Assembly (NCBI GenBank): GCA_020444985.1
Contig: JAGRHK010000058.1
Span: forward strand, 1 to 8,094
Length of the DNA: 8,094 bases
DNA from: Candidatus Competibacteraceae bacterium
GTDB taxonomy: Bacteria > Pseudomonadota > Gammaproteobacteria > Competibacterales > Competibacteraceae
Reading direction: 5' to 3'
Made by a program: the position numbers and the translations under genes. The notes below the pieces were generated by a model. The model was given only the letters and a program-made list of their open reading frames with translations. It was not told the origin of the DNA and searched no databases. This document shows positions 1 through 6,179 of the stretch, one piece after another. Every line of letters begins with the position of its first letter. The stretch's first letter is position 1.

Positions 1-1468
1 TCAACCGGCCCACTGAGTAAGTGAATTGCCGGCTGACCGCCAGATAGGTCGCCATGCGCGCCAGCTTGACCTGCGTCAACTGGTAGTCGCCAATCGGATA
101 GCCGAACACCATGCGCTCCTGCGAATAGCTGATCGCCTTTTCGTAGGCCGCCTGCATGATGCCAATGGCCCGGGCAGCGGTTTGGATGCGTCCGCCGGCA
201 AATCCGGCCATCGTGAAGTAAAAGCCTTTGCCTTCACCCTCCGGTCCGCCCAGCATGTTTTCTTCCGGGACAAAGATGTTATCGAAGAACAGATCGAAGG
301 AATGCATGCCGCGATAGCCGATCGTTGAAATGGCTTTGCCAGTCAACACCCCGCCGCTTTCCTGTTTGAATTCGAACGTGTGACCGGGCGTGCTCGGCTT
401 TTCCAGCAGGAACATGGACAGGCCGCGATGGCCCAGCGACAGATCAGGATGCGTGCGGGCCAGGATCAGCAGGACGCCAGCTTTGCCGCCAAAGGTACAC
501 CAGGTCTTAGCGCCGTTGAGCAACCAACCGCCCTCGGTCTTGGTCGCCTTCAGCCGCATATTCGCCACATCGGAACCGTAATTCGGTTCGGTGACCGCCA
601 CGGCGCACAGCACCTCGCCAGACGCCAGTTGCGGCAACCACTTCTCTTTCTGCTCCTCGGTGCCGCCCTTGAGCAGCGCCTTGGAAAGAATTTCCGGTCG
701 GGTGATCAGGCTGCCCGCCGCGCCCAGCGAACCACGGGTCAATTCCTCGGTCACCACGATCATGCCCAGGTTATCTTCCTGTTCGTCGCTTTGAATGCCG
801 CCAAAGCGTTCGGGAATAGAAATGCCAAAGCAACCGAGCTCCTTGACCTGATCGAGAATCGCGTCGGGAATGTCCAAATCGTGGCGGTGGATCTCCTCGG
901 CCAACGGCATGACCACTTCCTCGGCGACGCGGCGGAAAGTTTCGCGCATCATTTCATGGTGGTCATCAAGCAAATAAGCGCCGGTGACGCCATCCTGAGC
1001 GCGCATGAGCTGGCCCAGCTCCGCCACCCGCTCCGCTGCTAACTGCGCCAGACAGAATTGCCGCACGACGCTATGATCAATGGTCGCATTCAACCACTCG
1101 TCATTCAGACCGAAATCAGCCGGGCGAGCGCTGAGCCGGTTGCGGACGGCATGCAGAGCCTCGGCGCTGAACAGCAGGGCAAAGCGTTCTTCCAGCGTCA
1201 GTTCGCTGGCCGCAGCACCGCTGGCTGCGCGCGCTCGTTGGGCGTAGTCCAGTGCGAAACGCGCACCGGTCACTTCCGCACAGGATAATGACAGGTCATA
1301 GCTCACCAGTTGATGCTGATCCAGCAACGCAGCGGAAATTTTGCCATCGGCTTTCTGGGAGCGTTCCTTCACATCCGCCAGGGAGTAATCAAGCGCCTTT
1401 TGGACGGCGTCCAGCGCCAGGGCGGCTTGCTGTAACTGTTCGGCTGGATTCTGAATCGATGCGGACAT
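1..1468 (-). CDS. mcd: Acyl-CoA dehydrogenase with N-terminal extension, probable (2S)-methylsuccinyl-CoA dehydrogenase (3' end outside window)
   Basis: The frame is open for 489 codons from the ATG at 1468 to the left edge, where it continues without a stop, so the C-terminus is missing. A GAGGTAA ribosome site (1473-1479) lies just upstream and supports this start. Residues 1-165 form an Ala-rich helical extension absent from ordinary ~380-residue acyl-CoA dehydrogenases. The dehydrogenase N-domain starts near 168. The flavin/substrate motif VTEPNYGSD is at 292-300, GYRGMHSFDLFFD at 384-396, GRIQTAARAIGIMQ at 426-439, and an 'ERxxFG'-type segment at 451-456. A 150-170-residue extension plus the 'RIQTAARAIG' and 'GYRGM' segments are what I recall for Mcd of the ethylmalonyl-CoA pathway, which oxidises (2S)-methylsuccinyl-CoA to mesaconyl-CoA using FAD in the cytosol. 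The catalytic Glu expected in the 'FEG' segment lies beyond the edge. The acyl-CoA dehydrogenase assignment is firm; the substrate is inferred, and another N-extended dehydrogenase is possible. Confidence 0.75.
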   Translation of the reverse strand, partial: MSASIQNPAEQLQQAALALDAVQKALDYSLADVKERSQKADGKISAALLDQHQLVSYDLSLSCAEVTGARFALDYAQRARAASGAAASELTLEERFALLFSAEALHAVRNRLSARPADFGLNDEWLNATIDHSVVRQFCLAQLAAERVAELGQLMRAQDGVTGAYLLDDHHEMMRETFRRVAEEVVMPLAEEIHRHDLDIPDAILDQVKELGCFGISIPERFGGIQSDEQEDNLGMIVVTEELTRGSLGAAGSLITRPEILSKALLKGGTEEQKEKWLPQLASGEVLCAVAVTEPNYGSDVANMRLKATKTEGGWLLNGAKTWCTFGGKAGVLLILARTHPDLSLGHRGLSMFLLEKPSTPGHTFEFKQESGGVLTGKAISTIGYRGMHSFDLFFDNIFVPEENMLGGPEGEGKGFYFTMAGFAGGRIQTAARAIGIMQAAYEKAISYSQERMVFGYPIGDYQLTQVKLARMATYLAVSRQFTYSVGRL

Positions 1469-1805
1469 CGGATTACCTCGTTTGGTGACAGTGATTCACG
1501 AAAACCTTAAATTTAGTATGTTCTCAATCCGAATTGTAAGCGGAAATCAGGAGCAAGGCATAATTCAAGGCGGAAGGACGGCAAAAAAATTTGGCGAAAC
1601 ATTTCCATCCTGCGCCGAACAATGGCCCGGTGACGGGTTCGCTGACCCAGGCTGCCGGAGCGCCGTCGGTGCGCCATTCATTTTCCATTCATAATGGTCT
1701 TTCTCAGAACCGGGTGGTTCCCATTCATTATGAATGGATGGTTCTGTAAACTGTTTTTTACGTCGGTATTCCTGAAATTCGACATGGCATTGCAAGAGAA
1801 CTTTC
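1469..1805. other. Divergent intergenic region between mcd-like gene and the 428-residue protein gene
   Basis: This stretch separates two divergently transcribed genes and should hold both promoters. It contains an AT-rich patch at 1500-1535, an A7 run near 1581, the CCATTCAT cluster (1674-1746, listed separately) and a T6 run at 1754-1759. I could not pick a convincing -35/-10 pair for either direction. The ORFs that cross it have no ribosome site or recognisable product and are probably chance. Confidence 0.6.
1674..1746. promoter_or_regulatory. Cluster of CCATTCAT octamers in nested palindromes, possible operator or 5' UTR structure
   Basis: CCATTCAT occurs at 1674-1681, 1685-1692 and 1721-1728, and its inverse ATGAATGG at 1730-1737. 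Two palindromes result: CCATT-CAT-AATGG (1685-1697) and the 17-bp CCATTCAT-T-ATGAATGG (1721-1737). The second is enclosed by CAGAACC (1705-1711) and GGTTCTG (1740-1746), which could close a longer hairpin. It lies 60-130 bases upstream of the plus-strand start at 1806 and over 200 bases upstream of the minus-strand start at 1468. A regulator-binding array or a structured leader of the plus-strand gene is the likeliest reading. The T6 run at 1754-1759 would allow a terminator reading, but no plus-strand gene precedes it here. The regulator is unknown. Confidence 0.4.
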
Positions 1806-3092
1806 GTGACCAAGACTCTGATCCCATTGAATGAACTCAAACATTACGCCGGGCTGCTGGCGATTGAACTGGACCCGCAGCGCGACGATTTTACCGGCAC
1901 GCCGCCCGAACCGTTGAGCGTCGCAGCGGCTTCTGCGCTGGCGGGTCATCTCGCCAAGGATTTGCACCAGATTCTGGAAGGCATCGAGCATCTGGGGCTG
2001 ATCCTGCCCGGCGCGCTGTATGATCAAACCGAGATATTGCAACCGGGTTTTCCGCTGATCGAGGCCTTGGCCGAAGTCTATCGCGGTGGCTTACGCGGCG
2101 GTTTTACCCCGCAATTGATGACCCTTGGCGCAGACGAGGGTCAGTTTCCGGTGGGAGCGATCTGCCCACAGCGCCGGCCGGGTTCCGGTCCTCTGTTGTT
2201 GTTGCCATTCTGCTTTATTGGCGCCCAGGATGACGTGGGGCGCCTGGCGCGCATTATGGAAGATCGCCTGTTGCAATATGGCGAAGTATCGTTGGCCACC
2301 CGCGAGGCGGTGCAACAAGCGTTTGGCTTGACGCCGCTCAATATGTCCTTTGCCACCATTGGCGACTTGTGCGCTTTGTTGCGCGTACAACTGGACGGTA
2401 ACGATTTACTGCCATTGTGGGAATTATTGGAGCATGCCTGGTTTGAACGGTCGGGCATTTATTCGACGACGCTGAGCGGCGGTAACCGCTTTCTGGTCGA
2501 GAGCGATCATGCGCATACGCTGTTCTACACTTTCGATGACTGGGCGCAATTTGGCCCTGGCCGCGATTTGCCCCCGGCGGAATTGGGCGAGGGTTATCGC
2601 CGTTGGGCGCGTTTGCAACGGCAATACGCGATGGCTTTGGAAGCTTACGGGCTGCATGTGCGCTGGGTGTTGGCCAATCCGCAACTGGAAGAGACGCTGA
2701 CGACTGCGGTAGGCGAAACGGCGAAAGCAGCTCTGCGGGCAATTCCCTGTTTGTCAGGGGATTATCTGGTTGAAGCCATTTTTCAGAACGACAGCGAACA
2801 GGCCGAGCAACGGATGATCATTACCCATCAAACGGATGTGGAACTGGGAACGCTCGCCTATACGGTCATGAGCCAGGATGCTGGCGGTCGATTGCTGCGG
2901 CTGGAGCATCACTATCCCTTGCGGCCTCAGGGTTTGCAGGTGATTATTGACCGTTTGCTTGATCGCTGCGCGGAGCAGGAAACAGAACGGCAGGTGTTGC
3001 ACCCAGGGCGCTTGCTCTATTCCGAGAGTGGACGAAGTTTACGGTCAGCCACCGTAGCGGATTTGCCTGGGCCGGCCGAACGGGTGCATTAA
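1806..3092 (+). CDS. Uncharacterised 428-residue protein
   Basis: This is an uninterrupted 428-codon frame whose base composition resembles its neighbours. I do not recognise the family. The proposed start is GTG at 1806, preceded by a weak AAGAGA-type ribosome site about 6 bases upstream. I found no in-frame ATG close to it, since the ATGs at 1784 and 1831 are out of frame. There is no signal peptide. The only strongly hydrophobic run (residues 128-140) is too short to be a convincing membrane helix, so a soluble cytosolic protein is likely. The chain is rich in Leu, Glu, Arg and Gln. A helical-looking first part (1-210) is followed by an aromatic stretch at 238-250 (LFYTFDDWAQFGP) and a helical, Arg/Tyr-rich segment at 264-290. 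No nucleotide-binding, metal-binding or catalytic motif is evident. It is transcribed alone: divergent from the dehydrogenase, convergent with the lipase. No function is proposed. Confidence 0.8.
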   Translation: MTKTLIPLNELKHYAGLLAIELDPQRDDFTGTPPEPLSVAAASALAGHLAKDLHQILEGIEHLGLILPGALYDQTEILQPGFPLIEALAEVYRGGLRGGFTPQLMTLGADEGQFPVGAICPQRRPGSGPLLLLPFCFIGAQDDVGRLARIMEDRLLQYGEVSLATREAVQQAFGLTPLNMSFATIGDLCALLRVQLDGNDLLPLWELLEHAWFERSGIYSTTLSGGNRFLVESDHAHTLFYTFDDWAQFGPGRDLPPAELGEGYRRWARLQRQYAMALEAYGLHVRWVLANPQLEETLTTAVGETAKAALRAIPCLSGDYLVEAIFQNDSEQAEQRMIITHQTDVELGTLAYTVMSQDAGGRLLRLEHHYPLRPQGLQVIIDRLLDRCAEQETERQVLHPGRLLYSESGRSLRSATVADLPGPAERVH

Positions 3093-3103
3093 CGCGCTTT
3101 CCA

Positions 3104-3139
3104 TTGAAACCTTCCTCACAGCAAGGCGGAAGGTTTCAA
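3104..3139. terminator. Perfect 12-bp hairpin between convergent genes
   Basis: TTGAAACCTTCC (3104-3115) pairs exactly with GGAAGGTTTCAA (3128-3139) across a 12-base loop. It begins 11 bases after the stop of the upstream plus-strand gene and lies about 55 bases past the stop of the minus-strand lipase, so it may end transcription from both sides. No T-tract follows on either strand, so it is not a textbook intrinsic terminator. Confidence 0.5.
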
Positions 3140-3150
3140 CACAGCCAATC

Positions 3151-3222
3151 GCTGGCCTGTTTCACCACGGGCCGATAAATCACTTTGCTGGCCTATTTCA
3201 CCACGGGCCGATAAATCACTTC
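3151..3222. repeat. 36-bp tandem duplication spanning the lipase stop codon
   Basis: Copy A (3151-3186) and copy B (3187-3222) are adjacent, 36 bases each, and differ at two positions (3159/3195 and 3186/3222). Copy B encodes the last nine residues of the lipase and its TAG stop (3193-3195); copy A lies just beyond it. The unit is exactly 12 codons, so the reading frame is kept. At the stop position copy A reads CAG (Gln) where copy B reads TAG. Read through, the frame would add a second VIYRPVVK and end at a TGA at 3136-3138. Confidence 0.9.
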
Positions 3223-5235
3223 CAGCTCCGTACCCGCGCTGTGCAGGAAATCGATCATCTGGCCTTGCATTTCCGCCGTAGCCGCAAAAGAGGCGACAGG
3301 GCTGATGATTGAACTGTGATCGCCTTCGGTAAAGCGCACAATCGCACGCAAACCCCGATCATTCCATGTCGAGCGGCTGATGGATTGCAAACGCATGATC
3401 CGCGCGAGCGGTTCAGTGCCGGATAGCGGCGCGTCTGCGACGGCGTTTGGCACAACCTGATCAGGCAATGAGTCAGTGCTGCCAACGACTTCAATCAGAT
3501 AGATGGGATGTCGGCGCGCGGATCGAGCGCCATAATTGATCGGGTCGCCGGCATCCACAACGGTTTGGTAACTGTTGATATAGGATTCATAGTCAGGCGT
3601 GCCCTTGATGAACCCGGCATTGGCTAAACCGGTGGCAATACGCGGTCCAAAGGCGGCGGAAGCATCGAGCAGTTTTGGAAGGCCACCGCCGGGCATGGCC
3701 AGAGTTCCGCTGCTCACCGCATTCTCGATGCCCAAAAAAGTTCCCCCAACCATACCGCCCAGTGAATGCCCGACGAATTGGAAGCGTCTAGCGTCGAAAT
3801 CCGGTTGTTGGTCGCCGTTCAGATCGATCAGGGGCAGGGTTGCCGTCAATTGTCGCAAATCCTGAACGCCTTCACGCAAATTGTCCCGGGTCGTCAACAT
3901 GCTTTGCAAATTAATGAAGTAACTGCCGGAGGCGTCAATCACGCCATCCGGGCCAAGCGCGCCGGTCTCGTTATTGACCACGTCCAGGTCGAACGTCCGC
4001 TCCATGCCGGGCAGATAAAAGGGGCTATTGACATCCGTGACGCCGTGCAGGGGCAGATCAATCGCCACAGCGGCGAACCCCGCGAACGACAGCGCATCAG
4101 CAACTGCGAACAGATCGGTGCGGCTGCGGGTGATGCCATGCTGGAAGATCACCACGGGCCATCCGCGCGCCGGTTTACGCTGCCCGCTGCTGGCGTTGGG
4201 CACCGTCATCAGCACCGGGATTTGCAAGGTCGTGGTCGCAGCCGGCAACGGGTGGTAGCGCGTGACCGCGCCGCCTTCAGCGGTTCGCCAAGCGCTGCTT
4301 AACGGTTCATCCTGATCGAGATAGTAGGGAATCGCCAGCGCCCCAGCGTAGATGTCGGAAAAGCCGGGCAGGCCCAGGCCAATCGCCGCAGTGGTCGCGC
4401 CGGTCGATTGCACCGCCATCCCCAGCGGCTGGAGATTCTCGCTCAGCGCTGTGAACGCATCGTCGATGGACTGCGTCATGAACGTCCAGCTCAGCACGAT
4501 GCGGTTGCGCGCCACGCCCTGACGGGCGGCGGCGCTTTCCTGATTGTTGGTTAATTGCCGCAAAGGCTCCAGAGTTTGAGCCTCGGCGTCGCTCAAGCCG
4601 GAAATTACGCTTTGACCATTAGCGTCCACGAGCGGCGTTGTCAACTGCGTCAACGCGTAGATAGGCGAAGGCGATGCCGCGTAACCGCTGCGATCCTGAA
4701 TGCCATTGGTAAGCGTTACCAGGTAACCGGTTTTGGGCGTTAACGGGCGTAACGGATGAATATTCAGTGTGGTCTGATCAGGATCCTGCGGTAACAAGCT
4801 GACGCGGTAATCCTCATCCGCTTGCAATTCGCGCCTGACCCCGGTGATCGCAAACGGTCCTGGATGCGTCGGGTTCAGGAACGGATTGACCAACGCTACC
4901 TCAAATACCCGCACGGTATCGCCGGCCTGAACGGTGTCCGCGTTTAGCGCACTGGAGAATTGCACGGTCAGAGGCGCGACCGTGGAGAACCCGTCCAGGT
5001 TGTTCAGCGCCAGACGCGGATCCGCCGCATTATCGGGATCGGAGACCGGAATGTTCAATGTGCCATCGGTCGATCCGGTGAATAGCAGATTGATGGGAAA
5101 GGGAAGCTGGCCGATGGCAGGATTGAATTCCGCATAAAAGTCGGGGCGGGTCGCGGCATGGAGCGAATGCAGCACACTCAGACCCAAGGCAAGGCATAAC
5201 GGAATCAAGCGGAAAATTTTTATTGGTCGTTGCAT
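3193..5235 (-). CDS. Secreted alpha/beta-hydrolase lipase/esterase, resembling the Pla-1/cef (VolA-like) extracellular lipase family
   Basis: This encodes 680 residues. Residues 1-28 form a Sec signal peptide (basic start, hydrophobic core, SLHA-A cleavage region) without a lipobox, so the product is exported and not an evident lipoprotein. Residues 30-200 look like the bacterial-lipase N-terminal domain: 'FNP..G.LPFPINLLF', then a 'LNxLDGFST' segment. The hydrolase core follows. QHGITRSRTD (365-374) is the oxyanion-hole region, GHSLGG (489-494) holds nucleophile Ser491, Asp592 in DQVVP is the probable acid, and His640 in GDHSS completes the triad. A DLNGDQQPDFD loop (471-481) resembles a calcium-binding site. 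The expected reaction is carboxylester hydrolysis of lipids or lysophospholipids outside the cytoplasm. The family call is from memory of its architecture; the fold and triad are clear. The ATG at 5235 has a modest GAGAG site upstream. The 3' end lies in a tandem duplication, and the gene stands alone. Confidence 0.82.
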   Translation of the reverse strand: MQRPIKIFRLIPLCLALGLSVLHSLHAATRPDFYAEFNPAIGQLPFPINLLFTGSTDGTLNIPVSDPDNAADPRLALNNLDGFSTVAPLTVQFSSALNADTVQAGDTVRVFEVALVNPFLNPTHPGPFAITGVRRELQADEDYRVSLLPQDPDQTTLNIHPLRPLTPKTGYLVTLTNGIQDRSGYAASPSPIYALTQLTTPLVDANGQSVISGLSDAEAQTLEPLRQLTNNQESAAARQGVARNRIVLSWTFMTQSIDDAFTALSENLQPLGMAVQSTGATTAAIGLGLPGFSDIYAGALAIPYYLDQDEPLSSAWRTAEGGAVTRYHPLPAATTTLQIPVLMTVPNASSGQRKPARGWPVVIFQHGITRSRTDLFAVADALSFAGFAAVAIDLPLHGVTDVNSPFYLPGMERTFDLDVVNNETGALGPDGVIDASGSYFINLQSMLTTRDNLREGVQDLRQLTATLPLIDLNGDQQPDFDARRFQFVGHSLGGMVGGTFLGIENAVSSGTLAMPGGGLPKLLDASAAFGPRIATGLANAGFIKGTPDYESYINSYQTVVDAGDPINYGARSARRHPIYLIEVVGSTDSLPDQVVPNAVADAPLSGTEPLARIMRLQSISRSTWNDRGLRAIVRFTEGDHSSIISPVASFAATAEMQGQMIDFLHSAGTELEVIYRPVVK

Positions 5236-5532
5236 GGCAGCGCTCTCGAACAGGGGTCGCGTAGGAAAAACCAGGCGGTTTGCCCAATGGGAATCTTAAT
5301 GTTTGTCAGTTTTTTTGGAACGACTGATGTTAAAGTATAAAGACCTTGGCCTGGTTTGACCTTGATGGCATTGACTCTACTGAGCATACGACATTGATTT
5401 TCGGAGACCATGCCATGACCTTTGCCAAAGGTATTTGGGTCCGATTATCGAAAACGCGCTATCGTCTGAATTTTCAGATGCGTACTCAGTCTTACTAGTC
5501 GGCATTTCGCCAATTCCTGGTCGAGCATTACC
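5236..5532. other. Divergent intergenic region between lipase and DUF2062 gene
   Basis: This region must carry the lipase promoter and that of the DUF2062 gene. It has an AT-rich patch at 5295-5342 with a T7 run, a direct repeat GACCTTG at 5342-5348 and 5358-5364, two -35-like hexamers (TTGACC 5356-5361, TTGACT 5371-5376) without good -10 partners, and an inverted repeat TCTGAA-TT-TTCAGA at 5465-5478. One possible short ORF is listed separately. No RNA gene was recognised. Confidence 0.5.
5415..5498 (+). CDS. Possible 27-residue small ORF upstream of the DUF2062 gene
   Basis: ATG at 5415 opens 27 codons ending in TAG (5496-5498), with a GGAGA ribosome-site-like stretch at 5403-5407, eight bases from the start. 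The peptide is basic (five Arg, two Lys) with several aromatics and no signal sequence or membrane segment. It ends 34 bases before the DUF2062 start and could be a leader peptide or a chance frame. I do not recognise it, and coding status rests only on the ribosome-site spacing. Confidence 0.22.
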   Translation: MTFAKGIWVRLSKTRYRLNFQMRTQSY

Positions 5533-6054
5533 ATGAAGCCGTTTCTACAGCGTTATTTACCGGATTGCCACCAGTTGCGCACCCACAGGAATTTGCGCTT
5601 TCTTGGTAAGTTGTTGCATGATCCCCGCCTTTGGCATTTCAGTCGTCGCTCCACGGTGCGTGGCTTGACCGCCGGTATGTTCTTCGCGTTTGTTCCGGTT
5701 CCTTGGCAAATGTTGCTGGCCGCCACGACTGCGGCATGGTTGCGATTCAATCTGCCGGTGGCGGTGGCCATGGTCTGGATTACCAATCCACTGACGATTC
5801 CCCCCATCATGTTCGTCACTTATCGGCTGGGCGCTTGGCTGTTGGGTCGCCCCACGCTGGATTGGGCTTTTGAACCGACGCTGGAGGGATTGTTGCGCCG
5901 GGCCGGCGAGATCGGCTGGCCGCTGTTCGTGGGTTCGATGACGACTGCGGTGGTTGCCAGCGCCCTGACTTTTATCATTGCCCATCTGATCTGGCGCTGG
6001 CACATCATCAACAAATTTCGTCGCCGCCACCGGATTGCGGTTTGTTCGGGTTGA
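5533..6054 (+). CDS. DUF2062 family membrane protein
   Basis: This encodes 173 residues, a usual size for the family. After a basic N-terminus (1-40), the segment WHFSRRSTVRGLTAGMFFAF (34-53) and then 'VPWQM' (56-60) and WITNPLTIPP (82-91) form the DUF2062 signature as I know it. Hydrophobic stretches near 44-70, 72-105 and 129-156 indicate about three inner-membrane segments, followed by a short basic, probably cytoplasmic tail (157-173). The family's molecular role is not established. The ATG at 5533 has only a weak ribosome site (GGTCGAG about 10 bases upstream). The gene reads in the same direction as the helicase 125 bases downstream, so co-transcription is possible, but that gap leaves room for a separate helicase promoter. 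Confidence 0.87.
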   Translation: MKPFLQRYLPDCHQLRTHRNLRFLGKLLHDPRLWHFSRRSTVRGLTAGMFFAFVPVPWQMLLAATTAAWLRFNLPVAVAMVWITNPLTIPPIMFVTYRLGAWLLGRPTLDWAFEPTLEGLLRRAGEIGWPLFVGSMTTAVVASALTFIIAHLIWRWHIINKFRRRHRIAVCSG

Positions 6055-6126
6055 ATGTTCAGTTCGGCTGACGAAAACCCGTCGCACAGCACTCTCAAAA
6101 AAGTTGTACCATTCCTCAGCTTTATT

Positions 6127-6138
6127 CAGGCCGGCCTG
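6127..6138. repeat. 12-bp perfect palindrome upstream of the helicase
   Basis: CAGGCCGGCCTG is a perfect palindrome centred about 47 bases before the helicase start, followed by TTTTA. It could be a dimer-binding site or a short 4-bp hairpin in the leader. GC-rich palindromes of this size also arise by chance. Confidence 0.25.
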
Positions 6139-6179
6139 TTTTATCCGCCGCCGATTTTTTCATTCAGGTAATACGCTGC

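Noticed and set aside
1..3. TCA at the left edge, a TGA stop on the minus strand
   Set aside because: It is one base out of frame with the dehydrogenase, whose codons occupy 2-4, 5-7 and so on. The gene therefore continues past the edge.
380..1042. 220-codon plus-strand frame
   Set aside because: It is antisense to the dehydrogenase, whose motifs are clear. The translation is rich in Gln, His and Arg and has no family resemblance.
1565..1840. 91-codon minus-strand frame in the intergenic region
   Set aside because: It overlaps the start of the 428-residue gene and the palindrome cluster, has no evident ribosome site, and has a low-complexity translation.
3151..3222. Start of a CRISPR array
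   Set aside because: There are only two abutting copies with no spacer, and one copy is coding; it is a simple tandem duplication.
3766..4302. 178-codon plus-strand frame inside the lipase
   Set aside because: It is antisense to the lipase core, including the region just before its catalytic Ser; composition is typical of a shadow frame.
5220..5411. 63-codon minus-strand frame upstream of the lipase
   Set aside because: It overlaps the lipase start in another frame, spans the probable lipase promoter, and shows no recognisable protein features.
5557..6087. 176-codon minus-strand frame
   Set aside because: It is antisense to the DUF2062 gene, and its Gln/Arg/His-rich translation is typical of a shadow frame.
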